Source of the DNA: an uncultured Lachnospiraceae bacterium
GTDB lineage: Bacteria > Bacillota > Clostridia > Lachnospirales > Lachnospiraceae
Assembly (NCBI GenBank): GCA_900546325.1
Contig: URCR01000024.1
Span: 1-46,742, forward strand
Reading direction: 5' to 3'
DNA length: 46,742 bases
Notes under the pieces: generated by a model
Database searches by the model: none
Seen by the model: only the letters and a program-made list of their open reading frames with translations
What the model was told of the DNA's origin: nothing
Part shown: one piece after another, positions 1 to 8,412 of the stretch
Layout: every line of letters starts with the position of its first letter
Numbering within the stretch: position 1 is the stretch's first letter
Translations under genes and position numbers: made by a program

Positions 1-71
1 TGCGGAATGGTGTAATGGTAGCACAGCAGACTCTGACTCTGTTAGTAGGGGTTCGAATCCCTTTTCCGTAG
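1..71 (+). tRNA. tRNA-Gln (anticodon CUG)
   Basis: Full cloverleaf. The acceptor stem 1-7 pairs with 64-70 with one G-U, and the D arm is GTG/CAC. The anticodon stem GCAGA/TCTGT encloses loop CTCTGAC, giving anticodon CTG at 33-35. The T arm contains TTCGAAT. It begins at the first base of the window, so upstream signals are not visible. The CCA end is not encoded. Confidence 0.95.
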
Positions 72-107
72 TTTGAACTTCATTGAATACAGTGGAGTTT
101 TTATTTT

Positions 108-181
<74 letters not shown>

Positions 182-198
182 TTTTTTAATAGGTTGGG

Positions 199-242
199 AA
201 AAGCCGATGGATTGTAAGAAGTTACAGTTCATTGGCTTTTTT
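199..242 (+). terminator. Rho-independent terminator after the tRNA pair
   Basis: The stem AAAGCCGATG / CATTGGCTTT has one G-T pair. An inner TGTAA/TTACA helix extends it, and a run of six T follows. It ends the tRNA transcript. Confidence 0.85.
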
Positions 243-312
243 CTGTTTTGCAGAATCGGTGCATTACAGATTTTGCGGAATGCACGGTGTCACTCATAAT
301 CTGTTAAATGGC

Positions 313-341
313 TTGTCATTTTTTCAGAATACCCGTATAAT
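313..341 (+). promoter_or_regulatory. Sigma-A promoter for the TtcA-like gene
   Basis: TTGTCA at 313-318, a 17-base spacer, and a perfect TATAAT at 336-341. The predicted start is near 348, about 34 bases before the first ATG of the next gene. Confidence 0.8.
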
Positions 342-381
342 GAAAAAGTTCTTACACTGATTTATTGTATGATAGAGAAAA

Positions 382-1578
382 ATGGTAGAAAGGATAGATA
401 GAAAAACAATGAAAGAATGGAATATACGATATAAAGATATGCAGTCTATGCCAAAACAGGAGTATCGCCTGATCGACATCCGGGATGAGAGTTCTGTTGC
501 ATATGGAATGCTGCCCGGGGCAGAATGGATTCCGATGGAAGAGCTTGAGAAGAAACTTGCTGCACCGGATCAGGAGAAAAACCTGATACTCTACTGCATC
601 AGAGGAGTCCTTAGTGAGGAATATGCGGAAATACTTCGTGAGAAGGGATATCGTGCGTTTAGTTTAGATGGTGGCTATGCGAAATGGATGATCGATAGGA
701 TTGAGGAAGATAAGAAAAAAGGAGAAGAGGATTCTGCACAGGATCTTTTGCGCGTGGAAGAGATCGAAAAGAGCATCCGTAAGAAATTTCATAAAAAATT
801 GTTCTCACGTTTTGCGAAGGCGATCCGGGAATATGAGCTTGTGCAGGAGGGGGATAAGATTGCAGTCTGTATATCCGGTGGAAAGGATTCCATGCTGATG
901 GCGAAGCTGTTTCAAGAATTGAAAAGGCATAATAAGTTTCCGTTTGAAGTGGAGTATCTTGTAATGGATCCGGGATACAGTGAGCTGAACCGAAAGCTGA
1001 TCGAGCAGAATGCAAGGATGATGGGAATCCCGATTAAAATTTTTGAATCAGACATTTTTGATGCAGTGTTTGAGGTGGAGAAATCTCCGTGCTATTTATG
1101 TGCCAGAATGAGAAGAGGGCATTTGTATCGAATGGCAAAGGAACTGGGATGTAATAAAATTGCTCTCGGGCACCATTACGATGACGTGATCGAGACGATC
1201 CTGATGGGGATGCTCTATGGCGCGCAGATGCAGACGATGATGCCGAAACTTCACAGTACAAATTTTGAGGGGATGGAGTTGATCCGTCCGTTGTATCTGG
1301 TGCGGGAAGAGGATATTAAACATTGGAGAGATTATAATCAACTGCATTTTCTGCAGTGTGCCTGCCGTTTTACAGATACTTGCAGCACTTGTAATGCGGA
1401 CGGCAGCAGTGCTTCCAAAAGGATGGAGATCAAACATCTGATAGCACAGCTGAAAGAGACCAATCCATACGTGGAAGGAAATATTTTTAAAAGTGTGGAA
1501 AATGTCAATCTCAATACGATAATCGCATATAAGGAAGATGGAGTCAGACATCATTTCCTGGAAACATATGATGCATAG
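382..1578 (+). CDS. Rhodanese-domain / TtcA-family tRNA sulfur transferase
   Basis: The 398-residue product is predicted to be a cytoplasmic tRNA-thiolating enzyme with its own sulfur-carrier domain. Residues ~10-105 form a rhodanese fold with an active-site loop CIRGVLS (Cys72). Residues ~140-340 match the TtcA PP-loop ATPase family. This part carries the SGGKDS nucleotide motif at 165-170, the CYLCARMRRGHLYR block (Cys237, Cys240), GHHYDDVIET, and a later Cys pair at 326/328. One of that pair probably completes a [4Fe-4S] site, as in TtcA. TtcA makes 2-thiocytidine at tRNA position 32; that this fusion modifies the same base is inference. The start is uncertain: ATG 382 has a weak ribosome binding site. 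ATG 409 sits at the rhodanese boundary but lies 15 bases from AAAGGA. The gene is monocistronic, with its own promoter upstream and another promoter right after it. Confidence 0.85.
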   Translation: MVERIDRKTMKEWNIRYKDMQSMPKQEYRLIDIRDESSVAYGMLPGAEWIPMEELEKKLAAPDQEKNLILYCIRGVLSEEYAEILREKGYRAFSLDGGYAKWMIDRIEEDKKKGEEDSAQDLLRVEEIEKSIRKKFHKKLFSRFAKAIREYELVQEGDKIAVCISGGKDSMLMAKLFQELKRHNKFPFEVEYLVMDPGYSELNRKLIEQNARMMGIPIKIFESDIFDAVFEVEKSPCYLCARMRRGHLYRMAKELGCNKIALGHHYDDVIETILMGMLYGAQMQTMMPKLHSTNFEGMELIRPLYLVREEDIKHWRDYNQLHFLQCACRFTDTCSTCNADGSSASKRMEIKHLIAQLKETNPYVEGNIFKSVENVNLNTIIAYKEDGVRHHFLETYDA

Positions 1579-1622
1579 GAGTCCCGGCAAAAAGGATTCC
1601 TGAAAAACAGCATGCGCATTGC

Positions 1623-1651
1623 TTGACAAATATCTCCCCAGCCAATAAAAT
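1623..1651 (+). promoter_or_regulatory. Consensus promoter of metNIQ
   Basis: TTGACA at 1623-1628, a 17-base spacer, and TAAAAT at 1646-1651. The predicted start near 1658 leaves an ~80-base leader before metN. Confidence 0.8.
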
Positions 1652-1670
1652 AAGACGTATGTTTGTAAAT

Positions 1671-1709
1671 AATGCCGGAAGATGCTGATATGCAGGCATT
1701 TACAGCATC
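1671..1709 (+). promoter_or_regulatory. Two overlapping leader hairpins before metN
   Basis: AATGCC (1671-1676) can pair with GGCATT (1695-1700). Alternatively GATGCTG (1681-1687) can pair with CAGCATC (1703-1709). Each helix sits in or beside the other's loop, so they cannot both form cleanly. A T-rich stretch follows the second. No S-box core (the usual SAM riboswitch of met genes) is visible. Whether this regulates anything is inference. Confidence 0.4.
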
Positions 1710-1737
1710 ATTACTTATTTTTATGAGGAGGAGCAGG

Positions 1738-2760
1738 ATGAATCCGATTGTAGAATTTAAAAATGTCAGCAAGACGTTTTATACAAAGAATGGTCCGTTT
1801 CAGGCGCTGAATCAGATTAATCTGGCGATTCAGGAGGGGGATATTTTTGGCATTATCGGTCTGAGCGGTGCGGGGAAAAGTACCCTTGTCAGATGTATCA
1901 ATTATCTGGAAGTGCCGACGGAGGGGGAAGTGCTGATTGCAGGGCGCGACCTTGGCAAGATGAACCAGAAGGAGCTGCGGAGACAGCGGCAGGAGATCGG
2001 CATGATTTTCCAGAATTTCAATCTGCTGATGCAGCGGAATGTGCTGGATAATATTTGTTTTCCGCTGGAAATTGCAGGAGTGAAAAAAACGGATGCGAGA
2101 AAGCGCGCAGAAGAACTGTTAGAGATTGTAGGTTTAAGTGACAAGGCAAAGTCTTATCCGTCACAACTGTCGGGAGGACAGAAACAGAGGGTGGCGATCG
2201 CACGTGCGCTTGCGACCAATCCGAAGATCTTACTCTGTGACGAGGCGACGAGCGCACTCGATCCGACGACGACAAAGTCGATTCTTGCACTGTTAAAAGA
2301 GATCAATCAGAAATTTAAGATCACAATCGTGATCATTACACATGAGATGGCAGTTGTGGAAGAAATCTGCAATCAGGTTGCAATCGTCGATGCGGGGCAC
2401 CTTGTGGAGACGGGAAGTGCAGCAGATGTATTTTCCAAGCCGCAGACAGAGATTGCAAAACAGCTTGTGTATAAGGAAGAAGCAAATCAGCTTGAGGTGG
2501 GCGGAAAGAGATATGTCCGTATTGTATTTGACGGAAATTCTTCGTTTGAGCCGGTCATCGCCGACATGATCTTAAACTGCAGAGTCCGCGTCAACATTAT
2601 GGGGGCGGATACAAAAAATATTGATGGAAAGGCATATGGACAGATGATCTTACAGCTGCCGGACGAGAAAGTAAAGGCGGAGAAAGCCATCCATTATCTG
2701 GAAGAGAGAAATATTATTGTAGAGGAGGTCGCCGCACATGGAAACACAGGAACTCATTAA
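1738..2760 (+). CDS. metN: Methionine ABC transporter ATP-binding protein MetN
   Basis: The 340-residue ATPase powers D/L-methionine import with MetI and MetQ. The Walker A motif GLSGAGKST (~41-49), the signature LSGGQKQRVAIARAL, the Walker B motif ILLCDEATSALD and the H-loop VIITHEM are all intact. The last ~85 residues form the ACT-like NIL domain, which in the family binds methionine and causes trans-inhibition. An in-frame ATG at 1672 exists, but ATG 1738 is preferred because GAGGAGGAGCAGG precedes it directly and residue 1 then falls just before the conserved VEFKNVSKTF. The 3' end overlaps metI by 23 bases, which implies translational coupling. Confidence 0.96.
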   Translation: MNPIVEFKNVSKTFYTKNGPFQALNQINLAIQEGDIFGIIGLSGAGKSTLVRCINYLEVPTEGEVLIAGRDLGKMNQKELRRQRQEIGMIFQNFNLLMQRNVLDNICFPLEIAGVKKTDARKRAEELLEIVGLSDKAKSYPSQLSGGQKQRVAIARALATNPKILLCDEATSALDPTTTKSILALLKEINQKFKITIVIITHEMAVVEEICNQVAIVDAGHLVETGSAADVFSKPQTEIAKQLVYKEEANQLEVGGKRYVRIVFDGNSSFEPVIADMILNCRVRVNIMGADTKNIDGKAYGQMILQLPDEKVKAEKAIHYLEERNIIVEEVAAHGNTGTH

Positions 2761-3403
2761 AATGCTCGCGGAAGGTTCGGTCGATACGCTCTACATGACA
2801 CTGGTATCGACAGCGCTTGCCTATCTGATTGGATTTCCGATCGGGATTGCACTGATCGTGACAAGAAAGGATGGATTAAAGCCGATGCCGGTCTTAAACC
2901 GGATTCTGGATATTCTTGTAAATATTCTTCGTTCCATTCCGTTCTTAATCTTACTGATCGCAGTGACGCCGCTGACAAAGCTGATCGTCGGAAAGAGCTA
3001 CGGCTCAACGGCGACGATTGTTCCGCTTGTCATTGCAGCAGCGCCGTTTATTGCGCGCATGATTGAGTCTTCTTTGCTGGAGGTGGAACACGGCGTTGTG
3101 GAGGCAGCGCTCAGTATGGGAGCTTCTCCGATCAAAGTCATCGTAAAGGTTCTGATCCCGGAGGCAAAGACTTCTCTGATCGTGGGATGTACGATCGCAC
3201 TGGCAACGATTCTTGGCTACTCTGCAATGGCGGGGGTTGTCGCCGGAGGCGGACTTGGAGATATCGCGATCCGGTACGGATATCATAGATACCAGACGGA
3301 TATTATGCTGATCACAGTCATTGTACTTGTACTGATTGTGCAGGTTTTACAGGAAGTCGGAATGCAGATTTCCAAACGAACAGATAAGAGAGTAAGAGGA
3401 TAG
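2738..3403 (+). CDS. metI: Methionine ABC transporter permease MetI
   Basis: The 221-residue inner-membrane permease has about five hydrophobic segments. Its EAA-type coupling loop, ending in EAALSMGASPIKVIVKVLIPEA, contacts MetN. Its length is typical of MetI. The start is within metN behind GAGGAGG, and the stop is 4 bases before metQ, so the three genes form one operon. Confidence 0.95.
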   Translation: METQELIKMLAEGSVDTLYMTLVSTALAYLIGFPIGIALIVTRKDGLKPMPVLNRILDILVNILRSIPFLILLIAVTPLTKLIVGKSYGSTATIVPLVIAAAPFIARMIESSLLEVEHGVVEAALSMGASPIKVIVKVLIPEAKTSLIVGCTIALATILGYSAMAGVVAGGGLGDIAIRYGYHRYQTDIMLITVIVLVLIVQVLQEVGMQISKRTDKRVRG

Positions 3404-3407
3404 AGAA

Positions 3408-4238
3408 ATGAAGAATAGAAATGCAAAGAGAATACTGGCAGCAGGAGCTGCTGCTGTGCTTGCAGTCGGACTGACTGCATGTGGAGGAAAAGAAAATAAG
3501 GCGGATGATAAGACGATCACGGTGGCGGCTTCCCCGACACCGCATGCCGAGATTTTAGAGGCGGCAAAAGATCTTTTAAAAGAGAAAGGATACACACTGG
3601 AGATCAAAGAGTTTGATGACTATCCGCAGCAGAATGTTGTTGTTGATGAGGGAGAGTTTGATGCAAACTATTTCCAGCACCAGCCATACCTTGATAATTT
3701 TAATGAGGAGAAAGGATCAGATCTGGTGAGCGCGGCAAAGATTCATTATGAACCGCTTGGAATTTATCCGGGAGCATCCGAAGATCTTGAGAACATTAAG
3801 GACGGAGCAAAGATCGCTGTGCCAAACGATGCGACAAACGAGGCGAGAGCACTCCTGCTTCTGGAGGAGAATGGCATCATTACATTGAAAGACGATGCAG
3901 GACTCAATGCGACAAAGAAGGATGTGGAGGAAAATCCACACAACATCGAAATCGTAGAGCTTGATGCCGCACAGATTGCGAGAGTGGTAGACGAACTGGA
4001 TTTTGTTGTATTAAATGGAAACTATGCGCTGGACGCAGGATTTAACGTGCAGACAGATGCAATCGCAAAAGAGGAAGCAGATTCTGAGGCAGCTCAGACT
4101 TATGCGAATATCATTGCGGTGAAAAAAGAAAACAAAGACAGTGAGAAGATCAAAGCACTTGTGGAAGTATTACAGAGTGAAGAAATCAGCAAATTTATCA
4201 CAGATACTTACGAAGGTGCCGTAGTACCGATGAAATAA
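3408..4238 (+). CDS. metQ: Methionine-binding lipoprotein MetQ (NlpA family)
   Basis: The 276-residue substrate-binding lipoprotein is anchored outside the membrane. The signal peptide has a basic N-terminus, a hydrophobic core and lipobox LTAC with Cys25, followed by a flexible acidic linker. The NlpA-family body is recognisable in the early TVAASPTPHAEIL segment, DANYFQHQPYL, and the late DTYEGAVVPMK. It is the last gene of metNIQ and is followed by a strong terminator. Confidence 0.95.
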   Translation: MKNRNAKRILAAGAAAVLAVGLTACGGKENKADDKTITVAASPTPHAEILEAAKDLLKEKGYTLEIKEFDDYPQQNVVVDEGEFDANYFQHQPYLDNFNEEKGSDLVSAAKIHYEPLGIYPGASEDLENIKDGAKIAVPNDATNEARALLLLEENGIITLKDDAGLNATKKDVEENPHNIEIVELDAAQIARVVDELDFVVLNGNYALDAGFNVQTDAIAKEEADSEAAQTYANIIAVKKENKDSEKIKALVEVLQSEEISKFITDTYEGAVVPMK

Positions 4239-4239
4239 T

Positions 4240-4287
4240 AAAATATGCCCGCGCGTGACATTTTGCCACGGCTGCGGGCATATTTTT
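4240..4287. terminator. Bidirectional terminator between metQ and the GNAT gene
   Basis: The AAATATGCCCGC / GCGGGCATATTT stem is flanked by A and T runs on its two sides. It can serve metQ (plus) and the convergent acetyltransferase gene (minus), whose stop codon lies inside the 3' arm. Confidence 0.9.
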
Positions 4288-4786
4288 ATTTGACACAATA
4301 TTCCAGGATATAATCATCCATCACAAACCCATTACCGATATCGCTGACCTGTTCTCTTACCCGGGCAAATCCGAGGTGTTCGTACACTGCCAGTGCAGAG
4401 GCATTGCCGCGGTTGCAAGTCAGCCAGATCTTGTCAAGTGAGCGGATCTTGCAGAGTTCCACAAGATTTTCCATCATTTTGGAACTGATCTTATTTCCGC
4501 GGAAATCTTTGTGGATATAGAGTTTGCTGAGGAAAAGACTTCCGTCTTCCTCGTGTACTCCTGCGAAACCGGCAAAGGTGTAATCGCTGATCAGAAGGAA
4601 ATATTCATATCCGTTCTGAATCTGCTCAAGAAGAGCGTCAAAAGAAAGAAACTTCTCAAGCATATAGTCAATCTGTTCCTCGCTGATGAGAGAAGGAAAA
4701 TATTCATGCCAGATTTCTTCTGCCATTGTTGCTACATTTAAAACAAGTTCTTCGTTTGTTACAGGTAAAATTCTTAAATCATCCAT
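4286..4786 (-). CDS. GNAT-family N-acetyltransferase
   Basis: The 166-residue protein has the GNAT layout. A beta strand DYTFAGFAGV is followed by LSKLYIHKDFRGNKISSKMMENLVE, the acetyl-CoA binding motif A of the R/Q-x-x-G-x-G/K type. A C-terminal NASALAVYEHLGFARV strand-helix follows. The substrate cannot be told. The start at 4786 is chosen over an upstream ATG because AAAGGAGA precedes it at good spacing. It probably shares a transcript with the XRE gene upstream on the same strand. Confidence 0.85.
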   Translation of the reverse strand: MDDLRILPVTNEELVLNVATMAEEIWHEYFPSLISEEQIDYMLEKFLSFDALLEQIQNGYEYFLLISDYTFAGFAGVHEEDGSLFLSKLYIHKDFRGNKISSKMMENLVELCKIRSLDKIWLTCNRGNASALAVYEHLGFARVREQVSDIGNGFVMDDYILEYCVK

Positions 4787-4867
4787 TGAAATTATCTCCT
4801 TTATCCATATCACATATAGCAGATTATACCATGAAATGCAGGAAAGATACATCAGACATTTGCAAAA

Positions 4868-5188
4868 TTATTCATCTTTTGCAAGAAGGTCATCAATCAG
4901 AAATAACAGATGCTCCTGCTGTTTTCCGGTCAGATTCATAAATTTTTTGGTCAGTTCATTGGAAGTTGCAGATTCTTTGTAGGATTCATCGAAGAAATCT
5001 TTCGGATGAATTTTTAAAAAATCACAGATATAGAAGAATGCACTCATAGAGGGAAGTGCTTTTCCATTTTCGATTTTGTTGATATAGCTTTCGCTCTGTC
5101 CAAGAGAGAGGCTCATATCCCTTGCTGAAATTCCCTGCTTATTGCGCAGTTGCGTCAGCCGTTTGTAAAATAATGTTAAATGATCCAT
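4868..5188 (-). CDS. XRE-family helix-turn-helix regulator
   Basis: In the 106-residue protein, residues ~8-65 form a Cro/CI-type HTH with ISARDMSLSLGQSESYINKIENGKALPS, and a DFFDES motif closes the domain. The C-terminal ~35 residues are charged and helical (LTGKQQEHLLFLIDDLL), probably for dimerisation. The start codon follows GGAGGAGAAATGAAGC. Targets are unknown. The adjacent acetyltransferase is a candidate from position only. Confidence 0.85.
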   Translation of the reverse strand: MDHLTLFYKRLTQLRNKQGISARDMSLSLGQSESYINKIENGKALPSMSAFFYICDFLKIHPKDFFDESYKESATSNELTKKFMNLTGKQQEHLLFLIDDLLAKDE

Positions 5189-5552
5189 TGCTTCATTTCT
5201 CCTCCGTAAAAATGTACGTTATGTTCTATTAGAAATACCACATCTGATTGAAAATGGTTCTTCAGATTTGCTCTATACTGGGATTCCATGCAAAATACCT
5301 ATCCTTAGAATTATAATCCATAGAAAGTTGAAAAACGGAGAATTATAGTATCGAAATGAAATGAGATGTGGAATAGAATTCCATTTTATGGAAAAAGAGG
5401 AGGATGTACAGAGAAATATTTTGATCAGGCAATTCGATGCAAACAAAAATGTTGAATATAAAAAAGCAACTATACGGCAAAGCGCGGTGATAGTTGCTTT
5501 TATCCTTTTTTATTTATCAGAACTTTCCGTGATGATTTGGGGAAGAAGTTCT
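5189..5552. other. Intergenic region between the XRE gene and htpG
   Basis: No convincing gene is seen. An 86-codon reading frame at 5361-5621 runs into htpG antisense, lacks a ribosome binding site and resembles no family. The stretch holds the upstream region of the XRE gene on one side. On the other it holds the htpG terminator and a second hairpin, AGAACTT (5519-5525) with AAGTTCT (5546-5552). Confidence 0.5.
5461..5502 (-). terminator. Terminator downstream of htpG
   Basis: AAAAGCAACTA pairs with TAGTTGCTTTT over 11 bp around an 18-base loop. Read on the minus strand it is followed by TTTTTTATA, so it fits as the htpG terminator. Confidence 0.85.
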
Positions 5553-7631
5553 TTATTTTGCAAGCAGCATCATGATCTCGTTGCTTCTGTTGATGAATGC
5601 GGTCATTTCTTCCGGATTTAACGGTTTGTTGCTCAGCATTGCAAGATCGAATAACTGCCGGCAGAACAGATTTACATGTTCTCCATCTTTGTTATTTAAT
5701 ACATACTGTACAAGCGGATGGTTTGCGTTTAATACGAGTGTGACATCTGTGCCGAACATGCCCGCATCCATGCCGTACATGTTGTACATTTTCATCATTT
5801 CCTGCATACGGCGGGACTGCTCGGAAAGTGTCACCATAGAAGCGACGTTTTCATTTTTCAGCTTTTCTACTTTGACTTCCAGTTTTTCATTGTTCAGTGC
5901 CTTGCGGAAGATGTCCGTCAGTGTTTCGGTGTTTGCCTTAAATGTCTCTTCCTCTTCCTTGGCAACGTCTTCTTTGAAGTGGTCTGTCAGATCTGCATCG
6001 ATGCGCTGGAACTGTACATTTTCGTTGCGCTGTTCTAACTGTGTGATGAATGGAGAGTCAATGTTGTGTGTGAGGAGTACGGCATCCAGTCCTTCCTCTT
6101 TGAACATGTTGATGTACTGGCTCTGCTGTTGTTCATCTGTCACATAGTAGATGGTCACTTTCTCAGGTTCTTTTGAATCTGTATCGTTGTCAGCGTGATC
6201 AGAAGTGTTTTCTGTGGAAGCTGTTTCCTCTGTCACTTCTTTTGCAGAGCTGTTTTTCTCAATACATTCTTTCAATGTGAGATAGTCGTGGTCAATGTTT
6301 TTGAAAAGAATGTAGTCGCCCATCTTATCACAGAATTTTTCGTCTTTTAAGCAGCCGAATTTGATGAACGGGCTGATATCATCCCAGTATTTGATGTAGG
6401 ATTCTTTGTCTGTCTTGCACATTCCGCTTAATTTGTCTGCGACTTTCTTTGAAATATAATCGGAAATCTTGTGTACAAATCCGTCATTCTGAAGAGCACT
6501 TCTTGATACATTCAGAGGAAGATCCGGACAGTCGATCACACCTTTTAACAGCATTAAGAATTCTGGAATGACTTCTTTGATGTTGTCTGCAATAAATACC
6601 TGATTGTTATATAATTTGATCGTACCCTCGATGGATTCGTATTCTGTGTTGATCTTCGGGAAGTAGAGGATTCCCTTTAAGTTGAACGGATAATCCATGT
6701 TCAGATGAATCCAGAATAAAGGTTCCTTGTAATCCATAAAGACTTTGCGGTAGAATTCGATATAGTCTTCTTTTGTACAGTCGTTCGGATGCTTTGTCCA
6801 AAGCGGAGTCGTATCACTTAAGGAAACAGGACGTTTGTTGATCTTAACTTTGTCAACGGCAGGGGAAACTTCGACCATTTCTTTCTCGCCGTTTTCGTTC
6901 TCCTTTTCTTCCATCTTGGCTTCTTCGTGGATATGCTCTACAACGACATCGTCTTCTCTAAGTTCTTCTTCCGGAATGGTCTCATATTCCTGCTCTGCGT
7001 TCGCATTGGATAAGAAAATTTCTACCGGCATGAAAGAACAGTACTTTTCGATGACTTCACGGGCGCGGTATTCGTTTGCAAATGCAAGGCTGTCTTCGTT
7101 TAAGAACAGAGTGATCTCTGTGCCGACAGTTGCCTTATCTCCATCTGTCATATCGTATTCTGTTCCGCCGTCGCAGGTCCAGTGTACCGGAGCAGATCCT
7201 TCTTTGTAAGAAAGTGTGTCAATGTGTACTTCGTCTGCCACCATAAAAGCAGAGTAGAATCCAAGACCGAAATGTCCGATGATCTGATCTTCATTTGTCT
7301 TGTCTTTGTACTTCTCTAAAAATTCTGTTGCACCGGAAAAAGCGATCTGTGTGATGTATTCTTCGACTTCATCCGCAGTCATACCGATACCGTTGTCGAT
7401 GAATTTTAATGTCTTTTCCTCCGGATTTACAATTACCTGGATATTTGCCTTGTAGTCATCCGGGAAAGTGTATTCTCCCATGACTTCCAGTTTCTTTAAT
7501 TTTGTGATCGCATCACATCCGTTGGAGATCAGCTCACGGAAAAAGATATCGTGATCAGAATACATCCATTTCTTTATAATTGGAAAAATGTTCTCACTGT
7601 GAATAGAAAGATTACCATGTTTTGCTGCCAT
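5553..7631 (-). CDS. htpG: Hsp90-family chaperone HtpG
   Basis: The 692-residue cytosolic ATP-dependent chaperone carries the N-terminal GHKL ATPase with ELISNGCDAITKL (Glu33, Asn37), DNGIGM and GHFGLGFYSAFMVAD. An acidic linker rich in E and K (~225-260) leads into the middle domain PLWTKHP...YKEPLFWIHLNMDYPF. The SRSALQND motif and the dimerisation region complete the protein. A Ser/Thr/Asp-rich insertion lies near residue 480, between middle-domain blocks. ATG 7631 is preferred over GTG 7640 because AAAGGAG lies 8 bases upstream of the ATG but directly abuts the GTG. A perfect CIRCE element and two candidate promoters precede it. Confidence 0.97.
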   Translation of the reverse strand: MAAKHGNLSIHSENIFPIIKKWMYSDHDIFFRELISNGCDAITKLKKLEVMGEYTFPDDYKANIQVIVNPEEKTLKFIDNGIGMTADEVEEYITQIAFSGATEFLEKYKDKTNEDQIIGHFGLGFYSAFMVADEVHIDTLSYKEGSAPVHWTCDGGTEYDMTDGDKATVGTEITLFLNEDSLAFANEYRAREVIEKYCSFMPVEIFLSNANAEQEYETIPEEELREDDVVVEHIHEEAKMEEKENENGEKEMVEVSPAVDKVKINKRPVSLSDTTPLWTKHPNDCTKEDYIEFYRKVFMDYKEPLFWIHLNMDYPFNLKGILYFPKINTEYESIEGTIKLYNNQVFIADNIKEVIPEFLMLLKGVIDCPDLPLNVSRSALQNDGFVHKISDYISKKVADKLSGMCKTDKESYIKYWDDISPFIKFGCLKDEKFCDKMGDYILFKNIDHDYLTLKECIEKNSSAKEVTEETASTENTSDHADNDTDSKEPEKVTIYYVTDEQQQSQYINMFKEEGLDAVLLTHNIDSPFITQLEQRNENVQFQRIDADLTDHFKEDVAKEEEETFKANTETLTDIFRKALNNEKLEVKVEKLKNENVASMVTLSEQSRRMQEMMKMYNMYGMDAGMFGTDVTLVLNANHPLVQYVLNNKDGEHVNLFCRQLFDLAMLSNKPLNPEEMTAFINRSNEIMMLLAK

Positions 7632-7702
7632 GTATAACACTCCTTTTTTATGATTTTCATTTTACGTTTGTTTTGATTCCGGGAAATTCCCGCGATAACT
7701 AC

Positions 7703-7731
7703 ATATTAATACTGGGAAATTGAAATGTCAA
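7703..7731 (-). promoter_or_regulatory. htpG promoter
   Basis: On the minus strand, TTGACA (7731-7726), a 17-base spacer and TAATAT (7708-7703). A second, weaker candidate (TTTATA-N16-TATACT) lies upstream of the CIRCE site, so the operator could act at either start. Confidence 0.7.
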
Positions 7732-7738
7732 TAGAAAA

Positions 7739-7765
7739 TTAGCACTCTTTAAAGTAGAGTGCTAA
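7739..7765. promoter_or_regulatory. CIRCE operator (HrcA binding site)
   Basis: TTAGCACTC-N9-GAGTGCTAA matches the CIRCE consensus at all 18 arm positions. HrcA binds this element to repress heat-shock genes. It lies 7 bases upstream of the htpG -35 box. Confidence 0.95.
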
Positions 7766-7845
7766 TAAAAGTATAAAAAAGATAAAGTTTTTATAAAGTA
7801 GAGAAAATGGATTTGGTAAACATATGCGGCTTTTGCCCGGCTGCG

Positions 7846-8346
7846 CTACAGCACTTCAAACGGCATCTGTTTTTGCTTAAAAAAACGCTGTACCATAGAA
7901 TCCCAGGCATGTTCCAGTGATTTATCCATCGTAAAGGTATTCATGGAAGTTCCGGTTACACAGTGGAGCTTGCTGCCGTCAAAAGACAGGTTCAGATAAA
8001 GTCCGCGGACATCATCCGGGGAGAAAGAAAGCCCTTCCTGTGCGAGAAGACGGGCAGTGTTTTCTCCGGAAAGGCAGAAGACGAATTTAAATCCGAGCGG
8101 TGTCTTCTTTCCTTTGATGATGGTGTAACAGAGTGCGCGCACTTCTTTCCACAGGGAGTACTCACGGGAAGAGAAGCGGGAGCAGGCCTCTTCGGTATCA
8201 AAAAATTCTTTCTTCAGGTATCCGTCGAGGTGGAACGTATTAAAGGTTGTGATGTCTCCTTCTATGAAAAGAAAGGCATCGAAGCTGTCCGAGAGGAGCA
8301 GCTTGCTCATACAGTCCCGGACTTCCAGCATATGTAGTGCGATCAT
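7846..8346 (-). CDS. DUF5721-like protein of unknown function
   Basis: The 166-residue soluble protein resembles the DUF5721 family of Clostridia. It is recognised by an N-terminal MIALHMLEVRDCMSKLLLSDSFD segment and the central ITTFNTFHLDG motif. The family assignment is from memory. No catalytic motif or membrane segment is seen. AGGAGG precedes the start. It lies between the MATE exporter and htpG on the same strand but is separated from htpG by that gene's promoter. Confidence 0.6.
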   Translation of the reverse strand: MIALHMLEVRDCMSKLLLSDSFDAFLFIEGDITTFNTFHLDGYLKKEFFDTEEACSRFSSREYSLWKEVRALCYTIIKGKKTPLGFKFVFCLSGENTARLLAQEGLSFSPDDVRGLYLNLSFDGSKLHCVTGTSMNTFTMDKSLEHAWDSMVQRFFKQKQMPFEVL

Positions 8347-8412
8347 AAAATGAAATCACCTCCTGAATCAAATCATGTTTAGTGTAGTGTCTGCCTGAAA
8401 AAGCAGGGATGA

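Noticed and set aside
1579..1737. SAM (S-box) riboswitch before metN
   Set aside because: The leader from the promoter is ~80 bases and none of the S-box core motifs are present.
5361..5621. 86-codon frame upstream of and antisense to the htpG end
   Set aside because: No ribosome binding site, no family resemblance, and it crosses the htpG terminator and runs into htpG antisense.
7679..7692. CGGGAAATTCCCG palindrome in the htpG leader
   Set aside because: Short, no known binding protein and no repeat elsewhere in the window. Left as chance.
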